Assembly (NCBI GenBank): GCA_038211015.1
Contig: JBBQVZ010000085.1
Span: forward strand, 1-15,334
Length of the DNA stretch: 15,334 nt
DNA from: JBBQVZ01 sp038211015
Lineage (GTDB): Bacteria; Actinomycetota; UBA4738; HRBIN12
Reading direction: 5' to 3'
Below the pieces are notes generated by a model. The model was not told the origin of the DNA. It saw nothing but the letters and a program-made list of their open reading frames with translations, and searched no databases. Shown piece by piece: positions 7,031-13,669 of this stretch. Position 1 is the first letter of the stretch. Each line of letters opens with the position of its first letter. The position numbers and the translations under genes were made by a program.

Positions 7031-7999
7031 ATGCCTGCGTTCGATCCTCTGACCGAGGAGTTCCAGTTCCGTGCGCTCATGGAGAACACGGAAGACAGCA
7101 TCTACTTCAAGGATCGTGAGTGCCGCCTGCTCCGCGTGAGCCAACGGATGGCCCGCAATCTCGGCTTCTCCGACCCGTCGGAACTCGTCGGCAAGACCGA
7201 CATCGATCTCTTCGGTGAGTCGTTCGGCCAGCGGACGTTGATGGAGGACCTCCGGATCATGGAGTCCAACGAGCCGATCATCGGGTTGGTCGAGAGCCGT
7301 CGGATCGAGGGGTCGGGCATGAACTGGACCCTGACGACCAAGGTGCCGCTCCATGACGGATCGGGCGCCGTCATCGGCCTGATAGGCATCACGCGGGAGA
7401 TCAACGAGCTCAAACGAACCGAGCTCGATCTCCAACATCTGGCCACCCACGACCCGCTCACCGGTCTGCCGAACCGCTTCCTGCTGATGGACCGATTGAG
7501 TCAGACCCTCGCCCACGCCAAGCGAACACGCTCGATCTTCGCCGTGTTCTTCCTCGACGTGGACGACTTCAAGGCGATCAACGATGCGCGCGGCCACGAG
7601 TTCGGCGATCTCGTGCTCCAGGCGCTCGCTGCGACCCTTCTCGGCACCATCCGCAGCAGCGATACCGTGGCGCGGATCGGCGGCGACGAGTTCGTGGTCG
7701 TCCTCGAGACCCTCGGGGGGCGGCAGGATGCCAAGCTCGTCGCGGACAAGATCCTGCGCCGCGTCGCGAAGCCGCTCACGCTGGGCCAACACGAGGTGAA
7801 GGTGACCGTCAGCATCGGGATCAGCTTCCACCCCGACAACGCCGGTGATGCCGAGGTTCTGGTCCGCGCAGCCGACTACGCGATGTACCTGGCGAAGGGC
7901 CAAGGCAAGAATAGTTGGCAGGTGTGTCCCAAGGGCCTGCCCGGGACGGGCAGAGACTTCCGTGCGGAGCGGGAAGCCGTCAGAGCCGGAGACGGCTAG
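7031..7999 (+). CDS. PAS-GGDEF diguanylate cyclase
   Basis: A 322-residue cytoplasmic protein without membrane segments. A PAS sensor occupies about residues 10-128 (motifs MENTEDSIYFKD and GLIGITREINELKRTE at its end), followed by a GGDEF domain from about 135 to 295 beginning HDPLTGLPNR (140-149). The catalytic motif GGDEF is intact at 217-221, and an inhibitory-site RxxD (R208-S-S-D211) stands exactly five residues before it, so product feedback is expected. Magnesium/substrate residues FLDVDDFKAIND (174-185) are intact. The enzyme should make c-di-GMP from two GTP under control of the PAS ligand. No EAL domain follows. A weak GAAGG lies about 10 nt before ATG 7031. The gene is probably co-transcribed with the upstream receiver. 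Confidence 0.94.
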   Translation: MPAFDPLTEEFQFRALMENTEDSIYFKDRECRLLRVSQRMARNLGFSDPSELVGKTDIDLFGESFGQRTLMEDLRIMESNEPIIGLVESRRIEGSGMNWTLTTKVPLHDGSGAVIGLIGITREINELKRTELDLQHLATHDPLTGLPNRFLLMDRLSQTLAHAKRTRSIFAVFFLDVDDFKAINDARGHEFGDLVLQALAATLLGTIRSSDTVARIGGDEFVVVLETLGGRQDAKLVADKILRRVAKPLTLGQHEVKVTVSIGISFHPDNAGDAEVLVRAADYAMYLAKGQGKNSWQVCPKGLPGTGRDFRAEREAVRAGDG

Positions 8000-8040
8000 C
8001 TCCCCAACCACCTGCATGGCGTTCTGACCTACGACCCGGA

Positions 8041-8046
8041 TAGAGT
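8041..8046 (+). promoter_or_regulatory. Candidate -10 box of the secreted beta-helix gene
   Basis: TAGAGT within CGACCCGGATAGAGT would place a transcription start near 8053 and give a leader of about 25 nt carrying the GGAGG ribosome site. A very similar sequence, CGACCACGGATAGA, occurs at 9706-9719 before the next gene. Confidence 0.3.
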
Positions 8047-8077
8047 GCGAAGCTCAACTCGCCCCCGTGGAGGAAGC

Positions 8078-9703
8078 ATGTCGCCAGCGGTTCGTCTCCG
8101 TCGCCTCACGCACCGATCGTCCGCCATGACCCTCGTCCTTGCCCTCGCGATCTCGATCGTGCTCATCCCTACAGCGGCTCGCGCCGACGGGGTGCTCGAC
8201 CAGTCCCAACCTGCGTTCTCAAGCGGGGGCGGGGGCGCCGGCACCTGCGAGACCGAGCGGCTGGCTCAGACCTTCGTCTCGGGGCTGACAGGAGGCATCG
8301 ATCGCGTCGACCTCCACGTGTGGCGTGACGATTCCAACACCTCCGCGGACCTCCACGTGCAGATCCAGTCGGCGCCCACCGGCGCTCCGAGCGGCGTCGC
8401 CATGGCCACGGGCTCCGTGCCACTCGCCAGCATCGGTACGAGCGCGGCGAACCCTAACTTCGTGTCTATCTCGTTCGATCCGCCCGCGAAGGTGGACGCC
8501 GGCGAGCGGTACGCGATCGTCGTGCTCGAGAGCGGACTCCCGTGCACCCAGGGCTACTGGTGGAGCTTCGTCGATGGTCTCGCCTATCCCAACGGCGAGG
8601 CCCTCTCGCTCTCGTTCGCATGGTTCCCGTTCGGCGGCGACAACGGACAGGACTTCTCGTTCAAGACCTACGTCGACACCTCCGCACCGCGGGTGGACAT
8701 CGTCGATGAGGACACCCGGCTGAAGCTCGACGGAAGCGTCCCGGTGACCGTGTCCGCGCTCTGCCGGCCCGGGCAGCAAGCGTTCGAGTTGGACGTCAGC
8801 GTCCAGCAGGGCTCCGTTTCCGGATCGGCCACCCTCCTCGGACCCGGGCTGACACCGTGTGACGGCACGCTCCACCGCATCACGGTCCGCGTCACGCCGG
8901 AGGTGGGCGTCTTCACTCCCGGCGCGGCGAACGTCGACGGCTTCCTCGGCGTGTTTGACCCGGAGGAGGGCGATCTAGACCTCACGGATTCGGCCACGAT
9001 CCAACTGCTGGAGGCGCCGCCTTGCCGCGTGGGGAACCCCGACCAGGGAACGTGGTTCGCGAACGGCGACGGCTCGGCCCTCACAGATGCGATCGCGGAG
9101 GCTGCCTCTGGCGACCGGCTGAACGTCTGGGGCACCTGCGTGGGCAACTACACCATCGACCGGGACCTCGTGGTGTCAGGCAGCCACGATTCGGCGACGC
9201 CCACGACGCTCACCGCGGGCGGGGTCGGTCGCGTGCTCATGATCGAGTCCGGGGTCACCGTGAAGCTCAGTCGCCTCACCATCACGGGCGGAGCCGTGAC
9301 GACCCCGGGTGGCGGAGGCGGGATCGCCGTCAGCGAAGGAGCCACCGTGTGGCTCGTCCGATCCGAGGTCATCGCGAACTCCACCACGCTCGTGGGCGGC
9401 GGCATCGTCAACGGCGGGGACCTCACCGTGATCGATTCGTCCTTCGACCAGAACTTCGGCTTCATGGACGGCGGAGGGATCTACAACTACGGCGAGCTCG
9501 TGCTCATCCACTCCCGTCTGCGCAACAACTCGACCGGCGGGGCGGGCGGAGGCATCTTCAACGAAGGCAGTGCGGTCCTCTACCGCTCGGCCGTGCGCTT
9601 CAACCGCGCATCGAACGCAGGCGGGATCCTGAACGTCTCGTTGCTCACGCTCCACAGGACGGTGGTGAAGGGCAACACCCCGGACGATTGCGAGGGCTGC
9701 TAG
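8078..9703 (+). CDS. Secreted protein with jelly-roll-like, Ig-like and right-handed beta-helix regions
   Basis: A 541-residue exported protein. The N-terminus has basic residues (RLRRLTHR), a hydrophobic segment MTLVLALAISIVLIPTA and a probable signal-peptidase site after ARA, near residue 37. About residues 38-205 form a beta-rich domain (LAQTFVSGLTGGIDRVDLHV through SFKTYVD) of the kind found in extracellular anchor or carbohydrate-binding modules. About 206-312 look like an Ig-like sandwich. From Cys316 on, degenerate right-handed beta-helix coils repeat with GGGGGI, GGGIVNGG, GGGIYNYG and GGGIFNEG turns, ending with a cysteine pair DDCEGC. It could be an adhesin or a carbohydrate-binding or degrading protein; no catalytic residues were recognised. 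The start at 8078 is set by GGAGG just upstream; the frame is open back to GTG 8045. Confidence 0.85.
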   Translation: MSPAVRLRRLTHRSSAMTLVLALAISIVLIPTAARADGVLDQSQPAFSSGGGGAGTCETERLAQTFVSGLTGGIDRVDLHVWRDDSNTSADLHVQIQSAPTGAPSGVAMATGSVPLASIGTSAANPNFVSISFDPPAKVDAGERYAIVVLESGLPCTQGYWWSFVDGLAYPNGEALSLSFAWFPFGGDNGQDFSFKTYVDTSAPRVDIVDEDTRLKLDGSVPVTVSALCRPGQQAFELDVSVQQGSVSGSATLLGPGLTPCDGTLHRITVRVTPEVGVFTPGAANVDGFLGVFDPEEGDLDLTDSATIQLLEAPPCRVGNPDQGTWFANGDGSALTDAIAEAASGDRLNVWGTCVGNYTIDRDLVVSGSHDSATPTTLTAGGVGRVLMIESGVTVKLSRLTITGGAVTTPGGGGGIAVSEGATVWLVRSEVIANSTTLVGGGIVNGGDLTVIDSSFDQNFGFMDGGGIYNYGELVLIHSRLRNNSTGGAGGGIFNEGSAVLYRSAVRFNRASNAGGILNVSLLTLHRTVVKGNTPDDCEGC

Positions 9704-9738
9704 CCCGACCACGGATAGAACGCTATGGAGGTCGTGTC

Positions 9739-10251
9739 GTGAGTCGGATCCCACTGATCACGGCGCGGGACGAGCTCGACGCCAGCGGACAGGTCGTGTT
9801 CGATCGGATCGTCGAGAGCCGGGGCACGATCCTGCGACCGTTCGAGGTGCTGCTCCATGCGCCGGCGATCGCGGACAAGGTCGCGGCGCTCGGTCTCGTC
9901 GTCAGGTCCGGGTCGGATCTCACGGACGCTGATCGAGAACTCGTCACACTTGCGACGGGTCGCGCGCACGGATGCGCCTTCGTCTGGCAGTCGCATCTCG
10001 AGTCCGCTCGGGGGGCCGGGATCGAGCCAGACACGATCGCGGCGCTCGAGGGCGACGGAAGCGGTCTCGGAACGCGTGAGGCGACCCTCGTCTCGTTCGT
10101 GAACGAGCTCTGTGCGACGAGCTCTGTCTCGGACGAGATCTTCCGCGCCGCGCACGAGCTGGTCGGCACGTCGGGGGCGGTCGAGCTGTCCCTGACCGTC
10201 GGGTACTACACGATGCTCGGCTACACGATGAGCGCGTGCGGGGCCTGCTGA
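9739..10251 (+). CDS. Carboxymuconolactone decarboxylase/AhpD-family protein
   Basis: A 170-residue all-helical protein of the CMD family (PF02627). The core LVTLATGRAHGCAFVWQSH (69-86) has Cys79 and His86 in the place of the family Cys/(E)W-x2-H region, followed by a GIEPDTIAAL helix. The spacing is not the C-x-x-C of AhpD peroxidase reductases, so a decarboxylase-like or uncharacterised role is more likely. The C-terminus ends ACGAC, adding two cysteines. The GTG start at 9739 is preceded by GGAGG (9727-9731) with a 7-nt gap; no ATG is available nearby. It follows the secreted beta-helix gene by 35 bp and converges with the dehydrogenase gene, with 37 bp between the two stops and no obvious terminator. 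Confidence 0.85.
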   Translation: MSRIPLITARDELDASGQVVFDRIVESRGTILRPFEVLLHAPAIADKVAALGLVVRSGSDLTDADRELVTLATGRAHGCAFVWQSHLESARGAGIEPDTIAALEGDGSGLGTREATLVSFVNELCATSSVSDEIFRAAHELVGTSGAVELSLTVGYYTMLGYTMSACGAC

Positions 10252-10288
10252 GCCGCCCGCAAGCGACGAACGTCGGCGATAGCCGCGG

Positions 10289-11224
10289 TCACGGGTTGAC
10301 GAGATCCATCGGGGGGCTGCCCGATAGCGCCAAGAGCACGTTGGCACGCATCCGTTCGAGCGCCTCGGCCTGCGACTCGAACGTGCGACCGGCGTTGTGG
10401 GGCGAGATCAGGACGTTGGGGAGCCGCCGCAGCTCGTGATCCGACGGGAGGGGCTCAGGGTCGGTCACGTCGAGCCCCGCGCCGGCGAGGCCCCCGCTGC
10501 GGAGCGCCTCCGTGAGGTCGTCCGTGCTCACGACGGGACCCCGGGAGACGTTGATCAGGTACGCGTCATCCTTCATGGATGCGAGCGCCGAGCGATCGAT
10601 CATGTGATGCGTCTCTTCGGTGAGCGGAAGGCTCAGCACTGCGAAGTCGGCCTGTGCGAGCAGATCGTTCCGTCCGACGAACACCACGGGCACATCGGCG
10701 AGCCGATCAGGGTCGGGCGTACGCGTGTGAGCGATGACTGTCATGCCCAATCCCTGACCGAAGCGGGCGACATGGCAGCCGATCTCGCCGAATCCGACAA
10801 TGCCGAGCGTCTTGCCGCCCAGTTGCACGGACGTCGTGTTCTGCCACTTGGGGTCATCCCGCATCCATGCGTGACGCGCGAGGTACATCATCATGAACAA
10901 CGCGTGTTCGGCGACGGCTCGGCCGCGCACACCTCGGACATTGGTCACCACGACCCCGCGGGCGGCCGCCGCACCCACGTCGATGTTGTCCACACCGGCA
11001 CCCGGCTTGGCGATCACGCGGAGCCTCGGCGCCAACGCGATCATGTCCTGCGTCACGGGACCGTGCGCCGTGAGGATCCCCTCCGTCCGCTCGAGATGTG
11101 GCCGCAGGTCCTCCAGCGAGAAGCCGGACGGGATCACCACCTCGTGCTCGGCGCCGACCCAGCCCGCGTCGATACCGAACTGCTCCGTCAGCAGGAGTGG
11201 ATCGACGACCAGAAGTTGCGCCAT
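10289..11224 (-). CDS. D-isomer-specific 2-hydroxyacid dehydrogenase
   Basis: A 311-residue NAD(P)-dependent dehydrogenase of the D-2-hydroxyacid/3-phosphoglycerate dehydrogenase superfamily. The N-terminal substrate domain contains KPGAGVDNID; the Rossmann motif GIVGFGEIG follows, and the catalytic triad is seen as Arg in NVSRGPVV, Glu in DPEPLP and His in SPHNAG. There is no C-terminal ACT domain, so it is a short-form enzyme (glyoxylate/hydroxypyruvate reductase-like or phosphoglycerate dehydrogenase-like); the substrate cannot be decided. ATG 11224 is preceded by a purine-rich GGGGGAGAGGG and begins the conserved fold (AQLLVVDPLL); the frame runs open to 11401 but would overlap the divergent gene. 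It is divergent from the ABM gene with 70 bp between starts. Confidence 0.92.
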   Translation of the reverse strand: MAQLLVVDPLLLTEQFGIDAGWVGAEHEVVIPSGFSLEDLRPHLERTEGILTAHGPVTQDMIALAPRLRVIAKPGAGVDNIDVGAAAARGVVVTNVRGVRGRAVAEHALFMMMYLARHAWMRDDPKWQNTTSVQLGGKTLGIVGFGEIGCHVARFGQGLGMTVIAHTRTPDPDRLADVPVVFVGRNDLLAQADFAVLSLPLTEETHHMIDRSALASMKDDAYLINVSRGPVVSTDDLTEALRSGGLAGAGLDVTDPEPLPSDHELRRLPNVLISPHNAGRTFESQAEALERMRANVLLALSGSPPMDLVNP

Positions 11225-11281
11225 CCCTCTCCCCCGTTCGAGTGCGCGTAGGACTCCGACCGATCGGACCCGGAGCGGGGA

Positions 11282-11287
11282 TACACT
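11282..11287 (+). promoter_or_regulatory. Candidate -10 box for a leaderless ABM transcript
   Basis: TACACT (in GGGGATACACT) ends exactly 7 nt before GTG 11295. There is no SD for this gene, so transcription starting at the G of GTG is likely. The 70-bp divergent gap leaves little room for anything else. Confidence 0.45.
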
Positions 11288-11294
11288 ACGCGAC

Positions 11295-11612
11295 GTGCCA
11301 ACCGTGGATGCGAACGTCATCATCGTGTTCGCCTCGTTCCGGCCGGTCGCGGGCAAGGAGCACGAGCTCCAGGAGCTACTCTCGTGGATGGTCGGGCACA
11401 CCTGCGAGGAACCGGGGTGCGAGCGCTACGACCTCTATCGCCGACACGACGAGGGCGAGACGTTCCACCTCTTCGAGCGATACCGGGACAACGAGGCGTT
11501 GGAGCAGCACCGTGCGTCTGAGCACTACGTCGAATACCGTCGGCTGGTCGGAGATCTGCTCCAAGAACCGATCGACGTGCTCGTTCTCGATGGGCTCGCC
11601 GTCGCTCCGTGA
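11295..11612 (+). CDS. Antibiotic-biosynthesis-monooxygenase (ABM) domain protein
   Basis: A 105-residue ferredoxin-like dimeric alpha/beta-barrel protein (PF03992). It starts with a strand NVIIVFASFRPVAGKE, then an amphipathic helix, then EEPGCERYDLYRR and the FHLFERYRDNEALEQHRAS block, the family signature. Such proteins are cofactor-free quinol monooxygenases or heme-degrading enzymes; the EPGC-x-x-YDLY form is typical of the YgiN-like quinol-monooxygenase group, so aromatic or quinone detoxification is the best guess. GTG 11295 is preferred; a second in-frame GTG at 11304 is possible. No ribosome site is seen, but a TACACT box 7 nt upstream suggests a leaderless mRNA. Its neighbour is a divergent dehydrogenase; no shared pathway is evident. 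Confidence 0.88.
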   Translation: MPTVDANVIIVFASFRPVAGKEHELQELLSWMVGHTCEEPGCERYDLYRRHDEGETFHLFERYRDNEALEQHRASEHYVEYRRLVGDLLQEPIDVLVLDGLAVAP

Positions 11613-11939
11613 GTGATCGTTCCGCGTCCCGATCTTCCGCCGGGCCGAGTTCCCCTACATGCACCCTGAACTTGCTACGGTTGCTCCACCGACGCTCCCG
11701 CCCTCGTTGCGCCGGTAGAAAAGCCTATCCGACCTGCTCACATCTGTAGGCTCCCTGGCCTTCGGAACGGATTTCGCCGATTCGGGAACGTCTCGAGGCA
11801 CAGGGCGGGCTAGCGGACCATTCGCAACCGTTGATAGCACCGGCGGGCGGATCGAGCCTGTAGGTGGGGTTGGTTAGACCCCGTACGGCGCCAAGTGATC
11901 GGGCGCTGCGACGAGGGACGGAAGGGCCAGCTCCTCGAT
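11613..11939. other. Non-coding stretch before the small-ORF cassette
   Basis: These 327 bp contain no ORF with a credible ribosome site or coding bias on either strand. Minus-strand open frames across it have no recognisable motif. No clean terminator follows the ABM gene. A TTGATA at 11831-11836 might be a -35 element, but no matching -10 is found at a normal distance. Confidence 0.5.
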
Positions 11940-11965
11940 AGGAGGTGAACATGCTGTGCACATAG
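11940..11965 (+). promoter_or_regulatory. Near-perfect Shine-Dalgarno with a 4-codon mini-ORF
   Basis: AGGAGGTGA (11940-11948) matches nine consecutive bases complementary to the 16S rRNA 3' end, the strongest SD in the window. The next ATG (11951-11953) opens a frame that stops after four codons (M-L-C-T, TAG 11963-11965). GTG at 11956 in another frame is open to 12216 and would give an 86-residue protein that includes the 44-residue ORF below. So the site is either a leader peptide upstream of the cassette or the true ribosome site of a longer first gene. Confidence 0.5.
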
Positions 11966-12081
11966 CGGACAGCGATGTTCACGAGAATCACATCCGTGTA
12001 ATTCATCTGGCCCCAACGGTCCGTCCTCAGATGCCGACAACTCCAGGTAGGGGACAGCCGAGTCCCACGGGAGGTCAAGAG

Positions 12082-12216
12082 ATGGATCGCCGAACACGAG
12101 ACAGCAAGGTGATCGGAAACGGACTCGCGGACACATTGAAGCAGGCACTCGTTCGTAGCGCTCAGACTACGGAGTTGGAATACATACGAGCCGGACGATC
12201 CTCGCGCGCAGATTGA
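12082..12216 (+). CDS. Small hypothetical protein, first of the cassette
   Basis: A 44-residue charged protein beginning MDRRTRDSKVIGNG with a helical middle (LADTLKQALVRSAQ) and a basic tail. GGGAGG (12069-12074) lies 7 nt before ATG 12082, a good reason to take this start. The same frame is open upstream to GTG 11956 (86 residues), and that extension also has a strong SD, but its codon use is less biased. The TGA stop at 12214-12216 shares its last base with an ATG at 12216 in another frame. Not recognised as any family. Confidence 0.5.
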   Translation: MDRRTRDSKVIGNGLADTLKQALVRSAQTTELEYIRAGRSSRAD

Positions 12217-12246
12217 TGGAAGCCTACGCCCTGGAGGCTGGCATCG

Positions 12247-12492
12247 ATGTTGAAAGCGGCGATGGCACGATCCTTACCCCGCGAGGGGTGCTCGCTCATC
12301 GTGCAGAAGGGGTACGAAGAGGTACGGGATGGCCGGGTCGCGCCGACGATCAGCGAAACGATCGCGGCAAGTCGAGCCATGAACGCGATCGAGCGGGAGC
12401 GGTTGCTAGCGGAACTCGATGAGTCACGCAAGAAGGAACGGCTGCTCATGACCCTCTGCGGGAAGTCGCTCCCGTTGCACCGATTTCTATGA
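12247..12492 (+). CDS. Small charged helical protein, coupled to the zinc-finger ORF
   Basis: An 81-residue protein, predicted from composition to be largely helical: KGYEEVRDGRVAPTISETIA, then a Glu/Arg-rich amphipathic stretch (AIERERLLAELDESRKKE) that could form a short coiled coil, ending in a hydrophobic tail LPLHRFL. G/C-rich third positions from about residue 9 on support coding. GGAGG (12233-12237) stands 9 nt before ATG 12247. The TGA stop overlaps the next ATG as ATGA (12489-12492), a classic translational-coupling arrangement, so both ORFs probably are real and made together. An alternative start at ATG 12262 or a frame beginning at ATG 12216 cannot be excluded. No known family recognised. 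Confidence 0.55.
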   Translation: MLKAAMARSLPREGCSLIVQKGYEEVRDGRVAPTISETIAASRAMNAIERERLLAELDESRKKERLLMTLCGKSLPLHRFL

Positions 12493-12701
12493 CTCCGTCG
12501 ATGCCGGAACTTTCGGAGCGAACGGAGAATCGCGTGTTGGTCTTGCCCGAGGCCGATCCGAGAGACCACACTGCTCCCGTCGACGAGGGAAGCAGCGGTT
12601 TCAGGTGTGACGAGTGCGAGACCGAGGCTAAGTCGCGGGGTGGGCTGCTTCAACACAGGCGACGGAAACATGCGAATGAATCCCAAACGACGAGCAGCTG
12701 A
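12489..12701 (+). CDS. Small protein with a classical C2H2 zinc finger
   Basis: A 70-residue protein. An acidic N-terminal part is followed by one C2H2 finger at 38-61: F38-x-C40-x2-C43-x12-H56-x4-H61. The interior follows the eukaryotic-type pattern too: Leu53 sits at the conserved position three residues before H56, and only the usual aromatic after C43 is replaced by Ala47. The segment between the histidines, QHRRRKH, is strongly basic, suiting DNA, RNA or protein contact. Bacterial Ros/MucR fingers have a shorter C-to-H spacer of about nine, so this one is of the x12 type. There is no SD; expression probably depends on coupling to the preceding ORF through ATGA. Target and role unknown. 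Confidence 0.62.
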   Translation: MTPSMPELSERTENRVLVLPEADPRDHTAPVDEGSSGFRCDECETEAKSRGGLLQHRRRKHANESQTTSS

Positions 12702-12846
12702 CTTGCTCAAGGAGATTCCTCCTGTTCTCGTCGACATGCTGTCTTACATGCTCGCTCCGCGCCCGTTCCGCCCGCTTGTCCCGGGTAGCCTCCGGAGCCG
12801 GAGGCTCCGCAGCGTGGACTTCCCTAAGAGCCAGGCGGAGGGATGA
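12670..12846 (+). CDS. Doubtful small ORF overlapping the zinc-finger gene
   Basis: From ATG 12670 (or 12676) a 58-residue frame reads MNPKRRAADLLKE then IPPVLVDMLSYMLAP, followed by a low-complexity Arg/Ser-rich end, part of which is specified by the inverted repeat at 12787-12809. It overlaps the zinc-finger ORF by 32 nt, has no SD, and stops 4 bp before the next ORF start. It could be a coupled gene or simply the spacer of the cassette. Confidence 0.25.
   Translation: MRMNPKRRAADLLKEIPPVLVDMLSYMLAPRPFRPLVPGSLRSRRLRSVDFPKSQAEG
12787..12809. repeat. Nested inverted repeats giving two alternative hairpins
   Basis: AGCCTCCGG (12787-12795) and CCGGAGGCT (12798-12806) are perfect inverted copies. 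Overlapping them, CGGAGCC (12793-12799) pairs with GGCTCCG (12803-12809). The two stems exclude each other. The second pair of arms recurs inside the terminator-like hairpin at 13098-13125, so long-range alternative pairing is possible. Confidence 0.5.
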
Positions 12847-12849
12847 GCC

Positions 12850-13203
12850 ATGGAGATGCACCCCGGGATCACCATCGCATCGACCACGTACCGAGCCAGC
12901 TCCATCGCAGACCCCCGTCATAGGTGTCCACGATGCTCCGACACAGTCGTCCACTATCCGGTGAACTCAGACACTCCAGCGCCCACAACCAGAACCGCTG
13001 GTCTGTATGAACGGGACGTGAATAGGCGCCACGAAACGCGACTCATGGATGTACCCGCGCGTGCTATCGAAGCCGACGAACGTCAACCCTGCATGAGAAG
13101 CCCGGAGCCACAGGGCTCCGGGCTTCCTTCCGTGGTGGTCCCGGCGATCCGCAAGCAACCCGCCTCGGCAACAAGGCATGGATCGCCTCGGTTTCGCCGG
13201 TGA
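12850..13203 (+). CDS. Hypothetical protein with one CxxC motif, last ORF of the cassette
   Basis: An ORF of 117 codons. ATG 12850 has a good SD (GGAGGG 12837-12842, 7-nt gap). The N-terminal 40 residues include RHRCPRCSDTVVHYP (24-38), a C-x2-C knuckle that could bind zinc with His36 or pair with another subunit. From about residue 83 on the frame passes through a perfect 12-bp hairpin at 13098-13125, so the last third is probably not true protein. The gene may end earlier by a frameshift, or only the first part may be under selection. It closes the run of small plus-strand ORFs; no family recognised. Confidence 0.35.
   Translation: MEMHPGITIASTTYRASSIADPRHRCPRCSDTVVHYPVNSDTPAPTTRTAGLYERDVNRRHETRLMDVPARAIEADERQPCMRSPEPQGSGLPSVVVPAIRKQPASATRHGSPRFRR
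13098..13125 (+). terminator. Strong hairpin, probable terminator of the small-ORF cassette
   Basis: AAGCCCGGAGCC (13098-13109), loop ACAG, GGCTCCGGGCTT (13114-13125): a perfect 12-bp GC-rich stem with a 4-nt loop, followed by CCTTCC. The stem ends in AA/TT, so it could work in both directions. It is the clearest terminator-like structure in the window and lies downstream of four co-directional small ORFs. Confidence 0.65.
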
Positions 13204-13286
13204 TCCGCTGAAGCTTCGCGCCTCGATCCGGGCTGCCGGTCTCGCGGGGAGGGATGCCCAGGCTTGCTCAGACGGGTATCGAGCGA

Positions 13287-13514
13287 TCAGCCGACCGGCA
13301 CACCGGCCGCCAGCTTCTTCACGGCGTCGGTCGTCAGCGCATCGCCGCCGATGCCCCAGTCACCGCTGCGCACCTCATCGATCAGACACCACGTGACCGG
13401 CCGCATGTTCTCGCCCTCGATCGCGACCATGGCGTCGGTCAGTCCTCGGACGATCTCCCCCTTCTGCTCGTCCGAGAAGACGCCTTCGATCACTTTCACG
13501 TTGATGAGCGGCAT
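13287..13514 (-). CDS. 4-oxalocrotonate tautomerase family protein
   Basis: A 75-residue tautomerase-superfamily protein beginning MPLINVKVIEGVFS. After removal of Met, Pro becomes the N-terminal residue and acts as the catalytic base, as in 4-OT and malonate-semialdehyde decarboxylase relatives. The middle (SDEQKGEIVRGLTDAMV, then ENMRPVTWCLIDEV) follows the beta-alpha-beta pattern of the family. The ribosome site decides the start: AAGGAGGG (13521-13528) ends 6 nt before ATG 13514, while an ATG at 13520 would abut it and would bury the proline. It probably isomerises an enol or keto acid from aromatic or dicarbonyl breakdown; the exact substrate is unknown. It is divergent from the hydrolase-LuxR gene across 155 bp. 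Confidence 0.9.
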   Translation of the reverse strand: MPLINVKVIEGVFSDEQKGEIVRGLTDAMVAIEGENMRPVTWCLIDEVRSGDWGIGGDALTTDAVKKLAAGVPVG

Positions 13515-13656
13515 ATCCATCCCTCCTTGTCGATAGGTTTCGTCCACGACGACGCGTCACGTGCCATCGTGGGTCCGGCCCTGCGGCACCGCAATCGGGA
13601 AGACGCCGCATTCTGGGATAGGGAACATGACGGAGTACGGACCCTCGTACCCGACA

Positions 13657-13662
13657 TAGGGT
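13657..13662 (+). promoter_or_regulatory. Candidate -10 box for a leaderless hydrolase-LuxR transcript
   Basis: TAGGGT ends exactly 7 nt before GTG 13670, the same spacing as before the ABM gene. No SD precedes either GTG 13661 or GTG 13670, so this box favours the second start. Confidence 0.35.
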
Positions 13663-13669
13663 GTGGCTC

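Noticed and set aside
6227..8017. Minus-strand open frame of 596 codons opposite the receiver and PAS-GGDEF genes
   Set aside because: The plus strand encodes two textbook domain proteins with intact motifs; the antisense frame has no recognisable motif and exists because of the GC-rich third positions.
9022..9738. Upstream extension of the CMD-family frame into the beta-helix gene
   Set aside because: Arg/Gly-rich translation typical of an off-frame reading of GC-rich DNA; GTG 9739 has a good SD and begins the conserved fold.
11725..12148. Two overlapping minus-strand frames of 112-117 codons upstream of the cassette
   Set aside because: No SD, no coding bias and no recognisable motif; the plus strand carries better translation signals.
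13287..13547. Longer start of the tautomerase at 13547 or 13520
   Set aside because: It would place residues before the catalytic N-terminal proline, and the SD at 13521-13528 fits only ATG 13514.
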